From contig JAKFUF010000028.1 in the NCBI GenBank assembly GCA_021732845.1, positions 1-59,282 on the forward strand: a stretch of DNA of 59,282 bases, read 5' to 3'. Source of the DNA: Planctomycetaceae bacterium. Its GTDB lineage: Bacteria; Planctomycetota; Planctomycetia; Planctomycetales; Planctomycetaceae. The first letter of the stretch is position 1, and each line of letters starts with the position of its first letter. Under the pieces are notes generated by a model. That model did not search any database. It was not told where the DNA came from and was given only the letters and a program-made list of their open reading frames with translations. The translations under genes were made by a program, and so were the position numbers. Below are positions 52,264 to 59,282 of the stretch, piece after piece.

Positions 52264-55200
52264 ATGGCGGGTGCGGGTTCGCAGGTGCGGGTGTTCATTT
52301 CCAGCCCGGGAGACGTGGCTCAGGAACGCGACAAGGCCCGGCAGGTGCTGGAAGGGCTGCAGCGCCTTTATCCGGGCGTGTCGCTGGTCCCCGTGCTGTG
52401 GGAAGAACTGGCCCTGCCCGTCACCGCCTCGTTTCAGGAGGCGATCGATCTGGTGCTGCACAAACAGCCGATCGACATTGCGGTGTTTATCCTCTGGTCG
52501 CGCTTGGGCAGCCCGTTGGGGAAGTCGATCGTCAAGCGCGACGGCTCGAGTTATCGCAGTGGCACAGAGCGCGAGTTTGACCTGATGCTGGCGGCCTATG
52601 AAGCGAGCCGTGCTGAGGGTGACCGGCCACGGCCGGTGATTCTGGCCTACGGGCGGGATGACGAAAAGGGCTTTCGGCAGAAACTCGCCAGCAGCCCCAA
52701 AGACCAGTTGGAAGAACTGGTGGAGCAGCGCGGGCTGGTGGAGGCGTTTGTCCGCGAGCAGTTTCAGGACGGCGAAGGGCACAACCTGCGGGCGCTGCAC
52801 AGCTATCCCGATCCGGTGAGCTTCGCCCAGCGGCTGCACACGCATTTGCGCAACGCCTTGGATGACCTGCTGGCCGCGGAGGCTCCACGCTGGCCGGACA
52901 ACCCCTACCGGGGCTTGCAATGCTTTGACCTCGCCCACGCGGCGATCTTCCAGGGCCGCGATGAAGAAACGTGCGACCTGCTGCAGCGGCTGCGCGAGCG
53001 GGCGGCGACCGGATGTGGCAGCGTGGTGATCGTGGGGGCCAGTGGCTCAGGCAAAAGCTCGCTCGCCCGCGCGGGCGTGGCTGCCGCGCTGGTCCAACAT
53101 TCGTATGAAGAATCGGGCTGCTGGAAGATTCTCCTCTTCGTTCCCAGTCTGGCCGATCACGGGGCAGCCGTCACCGATGCCCGTGACAAGGGACTGGATT
53201 TGCGATTGAGCCTCGTGCGCCAGCTTGCGGAACTGGTGCCCGGCTTGAGCACCGGGCCGATCGAGGAACTGGCGGCGGACTTGGCACAGTCACCAGAGAT
53301 CACCATTCGGCGGGGAATCGTTCCAGCACTGGACCGCGCGGGGGAGGCTGAGAAGGAGGGTCCGTGGCGAGTTTTGATCGTCCTCGACCAGATGGAGGAA
53401 CTGTGGACCGACCGCCGGATCACGCCCGAGCAGCGCGAACAGTTCCTGCAAACCCTGGAAGCGCTGGCCCGGTCGGGACGCGTGGCTCTGCTGGCGACCC
53501 TCCGCAGCGACTTTTATCCCGCCGCGCAACTCTCTCCAACATTCCTGCGGCTGAAGGAAGGCTGCGGCCATTACGACCTTCTTCCGCCCGGCGCCGCCGC
53601 GCTGCAGCGCGTCATTCAGGAACCAGCCCGGCTTGCCGGCGTGCAGTTCGAGCGCGACGAGGCGACAGGCCGCACTCTCGACCAGATGCTTCTGGAGGAA
53701 GCCACACGCAGCCCCGGCGCATTGCCCTTGTTGCAATATCTCTTGGACGAGTTGTATCAGGCGCGCGATGTTCAGAAACGTCTTCTGACGTTCGCGGCGT
53801 ACAAACAACTGGGCGGGTTGGAAGGTGCTCTCGGCCAGCGGGTGGCGGCAGTCTTTGCCGATTGCCCGCCGGAGGCCCAGGCGGCGTTGCCAGAACTCTT
53901 CTCACGGTTGGTTTCGATTGATGTCGCCGGCGACCAACTCCCCGTCCGCCGCCGTGCCCTGCTGACCGACCTGCGGCAAACACCCGCGCGGTCAATCCTG
54001 ACCGACCGCCTGATCGCCGCGCGCTTCCTGACCACCGACCGCCAAGGTGAAGCCGCTGTCGCCAGCCTGACACACGAAGCGTTGCTTCGATGCTGGGAAC
54101 AACTCGCCCAATGGATCCGCGTGAACCGCGACCCACTCCGAGTCCGCGCACGGATCGAACAGTCGCAGCAGCGTTGGCAGGAAGCCCAATGTGAGCCGAG
54201 TCTTCTCTTGTCGGCTGGCTTGCCGCTGGAAGAAGGCCGGCAGTTGCTGAGCCACGCCGCGCTGCTCACCCCGTTCACCGCCACCTATGTCAAGGCGTCA
54301 ATCGACCACGACAACGCCCTCCGCCGCGGCGTCCGCCGCACCCGCCGCCTCGTCCTGGCCGGACTCAGCCTCCTGACGGTGGCCGCAGTCATCGCCGGCA
54401 CGCTGGCGATGTTCGCCAAGCAGGAAGCCGACAAGCAACGCGGGGAGGCCATCCGACAGGCGGGTAAGTCCAAGGCCGCGCTTTCCAGAGCGAACGACGC
54501 GGACGCTGAAAAACAGGAGCAACTGCGCCTGGCCAGCATGGCGGACTATGCCAGTGCGGTGAAAGCGTGGCAGGAGGACTATGAGGCCCGCGAACAGGGA
54601 GGCTGGGCTGAGAGCCTTCCCGCCATTAGCAAGTGGCATGAAGCAGTCCTCTTGTGCTCCCGAGCCTTGAAACATGAACCCACAAATGCACACGCCAGCC
54701 ACTTGCTATATACTCTGTTACGTCTGCGTGGGCACAGTAAGAGTACCTTGCCGCTGAGCGACCCGCTGAATTTCAAGGTCGGAGTTCTTAGAGCGATTTT
54801 CAACCCAGACGGAACCCGCGTCGTCACCACCGGTAGCGACAAGACGGCACAAATATGGGACGCGATGAGCGGAGAGCTGCTGAGTGGTCCATTGGATCAT
54901 GAAGGCGAGGTCCATCTCGCAAGCTTCAGCCCGGACGGAACTCGCGTGGTCACCACCAGTAGCGACAATACGGCACGAATATGGGATGCAACAAGCGGCA
55001 AGTCCGTGGGCATTCCGCTGCGCCATGACGACGAGATTCTTAGTGCCACCTTCAGCCCGGACGGAGCCCGCGTCGCCACCGCCAGTAGAGACAAGACAGC
55101 GCGGATATGGGATGCAACGAGCGGCAAGCCGCTCGGCGAGCCACTAAGTCACGAAGGTATAGTCCATCTCGCAAGCTTCAGCCCGGACGGAGCCCATTTC

Positions 55201-57456
55201 CTCACAGTCAGTAGTGACGGGACGGCGCGAATATGGGAAATGCCGAGCGGCAACTCACTGGGGATCTTACTTCCCAATGACGACGTGGTTCACAGCGCGA
55301 GCTTCAGCCCTGATGGAACCCGTGTCGTCACTGCCGGTCGAGGTAAGACAGCACGGCTATGGGACGCATCGAGCGGAAAATCGCTGGGCATCCCGCTACA
55401 ACATGATGGCATAATTCATAGCGCGACCTTCAGCCCCGACGGAACCCGTGTCGTCACCGCCAGCGACGACAAGACCGCGCGCATTTGGGATGCAACGAGC
55501 GGCAGGCTGCTCGGCGCGCCACTACGTCATAAAGATGAAGTCCATCACGCACTTTTCAGCCCGGACGGAGCCCTTGTCGTCACCAATACCAATGGCTTCG
55601 CGATCAGTTATCCCAGCATCACCTTTAAAGACGCCACTGTGCAAGTCTGGGACGTGGCGAGCGGCAAGCGTCGGGGGGAGCCGATGCTCTTTCAGGGTAT
55701 GAGTTGTGATACGAGTTTCAGCCCGGATGGCACTCGTGTGATCATCACCAGCAATCACATTATTAACAGCGATGGCGGCACCATGATAAAAACTGGAACG
55801 GCGCGAGTCTGGGACCTGGCAAGTGACGTGCCTCCGAATGAGCCGCTACGCCATGAATTCGGTGTCAACACCTCGAGTTTCAGCGCTGATGGAAGTCGAA
55901 TTGTCACTGCCAGCGACGACAAGACGGCACGCGTGTGGGATGTGGCAAGTGGCAATCCGCTTGGCACCCCATTTCGTCATGAAGACAGTGTGGATAGCGC
56001 GTGTTTCAACCCGGACGGGACTATTATCGTCACGGCCACCATGAAGACGGCGCAGCTTTGGGATGTAGCGAGCGGCAAGCACCTTGGCCATCCTTTGTTA
56101 CCTGAAGGCGGAATTTCAAACGCGAGTTTCAGCCGGGACGGTGCATATGTCCTCACTACCAGTACAGTTCCCTCTTCCAGAGGTGGCACGAATCAAGTTA
56201 CCATTAGTACTTTTGGGGGAGCGCGAGTATGGGGCGCGGCGAGCGGAAAGCCTCTCGGCCAGCCATTACACTTCGAAAAGCGGGTCAATACCGTGACGTT
56301 TAGTGCGAATGGTACCCGGGTCGTCGTCAGCAGCGACAAGACGGCGCGGGTATGGGATGTAGTGAGCGGCAAGCCTCTCGGCGACCCGTTGCACCATGAA
56401 GGCGAAATTTACAGCGCGAACTTTAGTCCAAACGGGTCAAGCGTTGTCACCGCCAGTAGTGACAACACGGCTCGAATTTGGGACGTGGTAAGCAGCACAC
56501 CACAAGGCACCCCGCTGCGCCACGATGGCATAGTACATAGCGCGAGCTTCAGCTCAGATGGCGCCTTCGTTGTCACTGTTAGCAGCGACAAGACGGCTCG
56601 AATTTGGGAGGTGTCGACCGGCAAGCCACTGGGTCTCCCGCTGCGCCACGGAGACCTGGTCTATCGCGCGAACTTCAGCCCTGACGGAACACGCATCGTC
56701 ACAGTAAGTAGTGACAAGACGGCGCGCATTTGGGACGCGGTGCGAGGCCAGCCCCTCGGCGAGCCTTTGCACCATGAGGGCCTTATCTCAAACGCGAATT
56801 TCGGCCCGGACGGTAGCATTCTTGTTACAAGTGCAGGCAATTGCGCGCGGGTGTGGGACCTTGCCCCAGCGAGGACTTCCGTTCCGCCTGCGGTACTTGC
56901 TTGGGCGCGTGGAATTGCGGGCGTGCGACACCGCGAGGGGAAGCTGGAAGCGATGCTTAATAACGACCGGCAAGTACTCCTTTCGACTGCTCTCCCTTCC
57001 GGACCTTGGGCTGAATTGAAAGTGTGGCTCGAATCCAATGGTCCGCAGCGGAAACTCACACCGCGTTCAAAAGTGACGGTCCGCGAGATCGCCGAGCGGG
57101 AGCGGGATTTCAACAGCAGGGAAAGCCTGGAATCGGCGCTCCAGTATGATTTGACTGTCCCACTGGCGCGGATGATGCTGGGAATTCGATACTTCCAAGA
57201 CGAAGTGGAGCGAGCAACGAAACCGAACGCTCCGCCTGTTGATCCAGCAATCCTCGCCCGCGCGGCACATTGGCGGCGCTACGACCTCGACCGCCTCCCC
57301 CCGGATCCGAATTTGTGGGACCGCGCCGCGAAGATTTTGCGGGAACTTCCGGACTCAAAGGTCGGTGTTGGTCCCAAACCGATCACGTGTGCCGAGGCGG
57401 CTGTGCAGGCGGAGAAGCGGGCGGCGGAATTACGAGCGAAGCTGCAGAAGCCATGA
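52264..57456 (+). CDS. DUF4062 - STAND NTPase - WD40 protein, putative defence/signalling sensor
   Basis: A 1730-residue protein. Residues 7-100 are a DUF4062 domain (VRVFISSPGDVAQERDKA, DIAVFILWSRLGSPL), likely the effector or signalling head. The NTPase core has Walker A GASGSGKSS (258-266) and Walker B VLIVLDQMEELW (Asp375), then STAND-type helical and winged-helix parts (SPGALPLLQYLLDELYQ, LTHEALLRCWEQL). A membrane-like segment (about 696-717) and a coiled stretch (EADKQRGEAIRQAGKSKAAL) precede sixteen WD40 units (about 846-1535), enough for two propellers. A 195-residue tail closes the protein. ATG 52264 with GAAGGG upstream begins the conserved domain. Analogous to Avs/NLR-like sensors in layout; target unknown. 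Confidence 0.9.
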   Translation: MAGAGSQVRVFISSPGDVAQERDKARQVLEGLQRLYPGVSLVPVLWEELALPVTASFQEAIDLVLHKQPIDIAVFILWSRLGSPLGKSIVKRDGSSYRSGTEREFDLMLAAYEASRAEGDRPRPVILAYGRDDEKGFRQKLASSPKDQLEELVEQRGLVEAFVREQFQDGEGHNLRALHSYPDPVSFAQRLHTHLRNALDDLLAAEAPRWPDNPYRGLQCFDLAHAAIFQGRDEETCDLLQRLRERAATGCGSVVIVGASGSGKSSLARAGVAAALVQHSYEESGCWKILLFVPSLADHGAAVTDARDKGLDLRLSLVRQLAELVPGLSTGPIEELAADLAQSPEITIRRGIVPALDRAGEAEKEGPWRVLIVLDQMEELWTDRRITPEQREQFLQTLEALARSGRVALLATLRSDFYPAAQLSPTFLRLKEGCGHYDLLPPGAAALQRVIQEPARLAGVQFERDEATGRTLDQMLLEEATRSPGALPLLQYLLDELYQARDVQKRLLTFAAYKQLGGLEGALGQRVAAVFADCPPEAQAALPELFSRLVSIDVAGDQLPVRRRALLTDLRQTPARSILTDRLIAARFLTTDRQGEAAVASLTHEALLRCWEQLAQWIRVNRDPLRVRARIEQSQQRWQEAQCEPSLLLSAGLPLEEGRQLLSHAALLTPFTATYVKASIDHDNALRRGVRRTRRLVLAGLSLLTVAAVIAGTLAMFAKQEADKQRGEAIRQAGKSKAALSRANDADAEKQEQLRLASMADYASAVKAWQEDYEAREQGGWAESLPAISKWHEAVLLCSRALKHEPTNAHASHLLYTLLRLRGHSKSTLPLSDPLNFKVGVLRAIFNPDGTRVVTTGSDKTAQIWDAMSGELLSGPLDHEGEVHLASFSPDGTRVVTTSSDNTARIWDATSGKSVGIPLRHDDEILSATFSPDGARVATASRDKTARIWDATSGKPLGEPLSHEGIVHLASFSPDGAHFLTVSSDGTARIWEMPSGNSLGILLPNDDVVHSASFSPDGTRVVTAGRGKTARLWDASSGKSLGIPLQHDGIIHSATFSPDGTRVVTASDDKTARIWDATSGRLLGAPLRHKDEVHHALFSPDGALVVTNTNGFAISYPSITFKDATVQVWDVASGKRRGEPMLFQGMSCDTSFSPDGTRVIITSNHIINSDGGTMIKTGTARVWDLASDVPPNEPLRHEFGVNTSSFSADGSRIVTASDDKTARVWDVASGNPLGTPFRHEDSVDSACFNPDGTIIVTATMKTAQLWDVASGKHLGHPLLPEGGISNASFSRDGAYVLTTSTVPSSRGGTNQVTISTFGGARVWGAASGKPLGQPLHFEKRVNTVTFSANGTRVVVSSDKTARVWDVVSGKPLGDPLHHEGEIYSANFSPNGSSVVTASSDNTARIWDVVSSTPQGTPLRHDGIVHSASFSSDGAFVVTVSSDKTARIWEVSTGKPLGLPLRHGDLVYRANFSPDGTRIVTVSSDKTARIWDAVRGQPLGEPLHHEGLISNANFGPDGSILVTSAGNCARVWDLAPARTSVPPAVLAWARGIAGVRHREGKLEAMLNNDRQVLLSTALPSGPWAELKVWLESNGPQRKLTPRSKVTVREIAERERDFNSRESLESALQYDLTVPLARMMLGIRYFQDEVERATKPNAPPVDPAILARAAHWRRYDLDRLPPDPNLWDRAAKILRELPDSKVGVGPKPITCAEAAVQAEKRAAELRAKLQKP

Positions 57457-57574
57457 CGGGGCGCACAAATCGAGGGATCATGAATGGGGCCACCCAGCTC
57501 GATTTCATCCATTAGGGAAGAGTCAAAAAGTCGATCCATCAATTCCGTCTGTTTGACACTGGGCAATAAATCGC

Positions 57575-57970
57575 ATGAATTCCGCGGAGTTTATGTCTGA
57601 CAGAGACTGGCGGAATCTCTTACGTGAGATCCACTCTGGTAATGTCATCCCAGTCGTCGGGCCGGGACTCGTGACGGTCGATGATGGTGCCGGTGGCTCC
57701 ATTCCCCTGTATCAGCACCTGGCACCACAGCTGGCCGGGGAGTTAAACCTTCAGAATCCGGAAAACCACCTATCATTCAATTCTGTCGCTCGCGAGTTCT
57801 TGAGAGGCGGTGGCGAACTGCGGGAATTGTACATCACCCTCGGATGCCTGCTGGATCAACTCACGATTTCTCCTTCCGGGCCATTGCTGGAATTGGCTGG
57901 AATCGGCGGGCATGGCACTGGTCACATCCGTTATGATGTTGTGTGCCACTGGCTCGGCCAATGTGAATGA
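57575..57970 (+). CDS. Truncated SIR2-like protein
   Basis: A 131-residue frame starting near MSDRDWRNLLREIHSGNVIP with VVGPGLVTV and PLYQHLAPQLAGELNL, then DQLTISPSGPLLELAGI. This looks like the N-terminal part of SIR2-family NAD-binding proteins (usually 300 or more residues and often fused to TIR or CHAT). After LAGI the sequence changes to unrelated residues and stops, and the core NAD/His motifs are missing. It lies 118 bp after the STAND gene. Likely a remnant of an effector gene; it could also be a small regulator. The exact start (57575 or 57593) is unsure. Confidence 0.55.
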   Translation: MNSAEFMSDRDWRNLLREIHSGNVIPVVGPGLVTVDDGAGGSIPLYQHLAPQLAGELNLQNPENHLSFNSVAREFLRGGGELRELYITLGCLLDQLTISPSGPLLELAGIGGHGTGHIRYDVVCHWLGQCE

Positions 57971-58180
57971 CAGAAGACCTTTCCTCGCATGGCTTTCGTT
58001 GGCACCAAAACACTGGCAAAGCCGGCAAAGCCAGTGGCACACAAACTTGGAATCAATATCGTCCGAGCCACACCCGGCGCGTGTGGCTCGGCGTTCGGCG
58101 AATGGCCCGATGGCAAACCGTCGCTTGGCGTGCCATACTTGCGGAGAGTTTCAAGGCAGCGGCAACCTAAAGGCTTCACC

Positions 58181-58673
58181 ATGAAAGAGCGTGCCGTGGT
58201 TGAGACTGAGCGGTGGTACCGCGGCGCGCACGTGCCCATGCCACTGATTGAAGACTTCGCGCAAAAAAGTTGCGAAACAGTTTCAGCCGGAGAGGATCAT
58301 CCTGTTTGGATCGCACGCCACCGGTCAGCAGCATGCCGACAGCGATGTCGATATTCTCGTTGTCATGCCGGCACGGAATCAGCTTGATCAGGCGGCAAAA
58401 ATCCATCTCGCCACGCTGCCGCCGTTTCCCTTGCACCTGATTGTTCGCACCCCGGACAACTTCGCCTGGAGGCTCGCGGAAGGAGACTCTTTCCTGCAAG
58501 AGGTCGTTTCCAAAGGGAAAGTGCTCTATGAGAAGGCTAAGGGCGGGTGTGGCATGGGCAGCGAGTGCAGCAACGGCACAATGACCGATGAGCGGTTTAC
58601 TCAGGCAACACAATCCCGCGATGGTCAGCCACTTTGCGAAAAAACGGCAACCCTCTCTCAGCAAGTTTTTTAA
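58181..58673 (+). pseudogene. Nucleotidyltransferase (MNT/Pol-beta-like), frameshifted
   Basis: Frame one from ATG 58181 gives MKERAVVETERWYRGAHVPM, PLIEDFAQK; frame two continues VAKQFQPERIILFGSHATGQ with GSHATG and the metal pair DSDVDILVV, then FPLHLIVRTPDNFAWRLAEG and GKVLYEKAKGG. Joining them needs removal of one A from the A6 run at 58263-58268 (reading CAA AAA GTT GCG). The joined product is a typical MNT-type nucleotidyltransferase, often the antitoxin partner of HEPN proteins. Either a real mutation, a slippage site or a sequencing error. If the downstream part starts alone at 58248 it would lack its first helices. The tail after AKGG looks unrelated and overlaps the convergent gene. 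Confidence 0.75.
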
Positions 58674-59202
58674 CGGCATCTGCGACGGCCGGTTCAATAT
58701 TTGGCAGCACTTGTTCAACAGGTGGGTCGATGTCAGCGTGAGGCACGTACTGCCCACGAGATAGGGCATCCAACTGGGCTTTGATTGCAGCCGTCGCTTC
58801 AGGAGCCAAGTCCCAGGTTTCCTCTTTGTTGGTTTCCCAGCATGGGTATCTCTCTCGCCCACTTGGTTCGCCCAAATTCACTCGCCCGATTTGTTCCCAA
58901 GGAAACTCTCCATTCTCACTCCACGCTAATTCTAAGGAGAACCGATCGGCCCGGGTGTGAGGCTGAAGCAGGATGAAAAAGGTGACTAACGTCGAAACTG
59001 ACTGGCAAGCCCAAATTGGAGGTTCGTGCTTTTGCGCTTGTGTTCGATGAAATTGGGGCAGTGTCCGTTCCAGCTCTGCTGTAAAATGTGAAACGAGACT
59101 TTTGCGGATGGCAGGTCGCATATTATCTTCGCAAGGAATGCCTCGCCGAGTGTCGTGAACGACCTTAGCTACTAGTGGCTCGTTCCACAGAAACCTCTCC
59201 AT
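58597..59202 (-). CDS. Conserved hypothetical protein (DUF4304-like appearance)
   Basis: A 201-residue protein from ATG 59202, preceded by GGGGGGAAG. It contains ELERTLPQFHRTQAQKHEPP, VTFFILLQPHTRADRFSLEL, AWSENGEFPWEQIGRVNLGE and PSGRERYPCWETNKEETWDL. The central strand pattern (FFILLQPH..DRFSLELAWS) resembles proteins of the DUF4304 type found near toxin/defence genes, without a known activity. It is convergent with the nucleotidyltransferase, the 3' ends overlapping by 77 bp, and its start overlaps the next minus-strand gene by 38 bp. Confidence 0.65.
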   Translation of the reverse strand: MERFLWNEPLVAKVVHDTRRGIPCEDNMRPAIRKSLVSHFTAELERTLPQFHRTQAQKHEPPIWACQSVSTLVTFFILLQPHTRADRFSLELAWSENGEFPWEQIGRVNLGEPSGRERYPCWETNKEETWDLAPEATAAIKAQLDALSRGQYVPHADIDPPVEQVLPNIEPAVADAVKKLAERGLPFFRKVADHRGIVLPE

Positions 59203-59282
59203 TCTTCCCCCCAAACAGCACCGCCTCCACCCAGTCGTTCCGAAAGCGGTGCAGCGGGTCGACGGATTCACACACGGCGCGG
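59165..59282 (-). CDS. Partial protein, C-terminal end only
   Basis: From the right edge a minus-strand frame reads RAVCESVDPLHRFRNDWVEA, VLFGGKNGEVSVERATSS and stops at 59165. Composition and the clean read-in from the edge suggest the C-terminus of a real protein that starts outside the window. Its stop overlaps the start of the 58597-59202 gene, suggesting a coupled pair. No family can be assigned. Confidence 0.45.
   Translation of the reverse strand, partial: RAVCESVDPLHRFRNDWVEAVLFGGKNGEVSVERATSS

Noticed and set aside
58676-59000. HEPN partner for the nucleotidyltransferase
   Set aside because: The DNA after the nucleotidyltransferase encodes the convergent minus-strand protein; no HEPN RxxxxH motif was found on the plus strand.

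Overview
The window looks like chromosomal DNA of a planctomycete (Planctomycetota, probably Planctomycetia). The basis is gene content: a DUF1501 protein with a Tat-type leader, Tat-exported Gfo/Idh/MocA and ThuA proteins, a DUF3467 protein, a PF16962-type ABC exporter permease, homospermidine synthase, an OGT-like TPR glycosyltransferase, DUF2752, a TolC-like lipoprotein and a very large WD40/NTPase protein. The DNA is GC-rich, the genes are mostly short transcription units on both strands, and the intergenic spaces are long and full of repeats. No rRNA, tRNA or CRISPR array was recognised.

Layout. 1-10.8 kb: metabolic genes (enolase-superfamily enzyme, ribF, PLP decarboxylase, sugar-phosphate isomerase, lactonase-like propeller, DUF1501) and a relic of a cadherin-repeat gene. 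11.1-13.4 kb: a compact, overlapping, less GC-rich three-gene operon encoding an ABC/AAA ATPase, a short DUF4435 (Toprim-like) protein whose acidic residues are replaced, and a PIN nuclease. 13.5-29.3 kb: ABC exporter permease, propeller/phosphoesterase, homospermidine synthase, Gfo/Idh/MocA oxidoreductase, hemC, the lactate-utilisation genes lutA/lutB/lutC, a TPR-OGT protein and DUF3467. 29.8-50.8 kb: DUF4256, SDR, zinc-ribbon TPR protein, glgB, ThuA, TolC-like lipoprotein, an Hsp70 with an unusual tail, DUF2752, a prenyltransferase-repeat secreted protein, a class IV aminotransferase and an LRR protein. 50.8-52.3 kb: a 1.5 kb repeat bed without genes. 52.3-59.3 kb: a probable second defence/signalling locus with a DUF4062-STAND NTPase-WD40 protein of 1730 residues, a truncated SIR2-like ORF, a frameshifted nucleotidyltransferase and two unknown minus-strand genes.

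The most interesting candidate system is the 11.1-13.4 kb operon. Its architecture resembles the PARIS anti-phage system (AriA ATPase plus AriB DUF4435/Toprim nuclease), but the Toprim partner appears catalytically dead and shortened, and a PIN-domain ribonuclease with all four acidic residues follows it. I infer a PARIS-like trigger in which the effector activity has moved to a PIN protein.

A second theme is the non-coding fraction. It holds a MITE-like element with terminal inverted repeats, a 300-bp element present twice in opposite orientation and nested beside the MITE, many hairpins whose arms are reiterated short words (several unrelated words, one design), a short ATTTTCGATT-type motif at gene 3' ends, and an octamer (CGTGGCTC) found about 24 times on the two strands together. 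All comparisons were made by eye on the sequence; no database search was possible.
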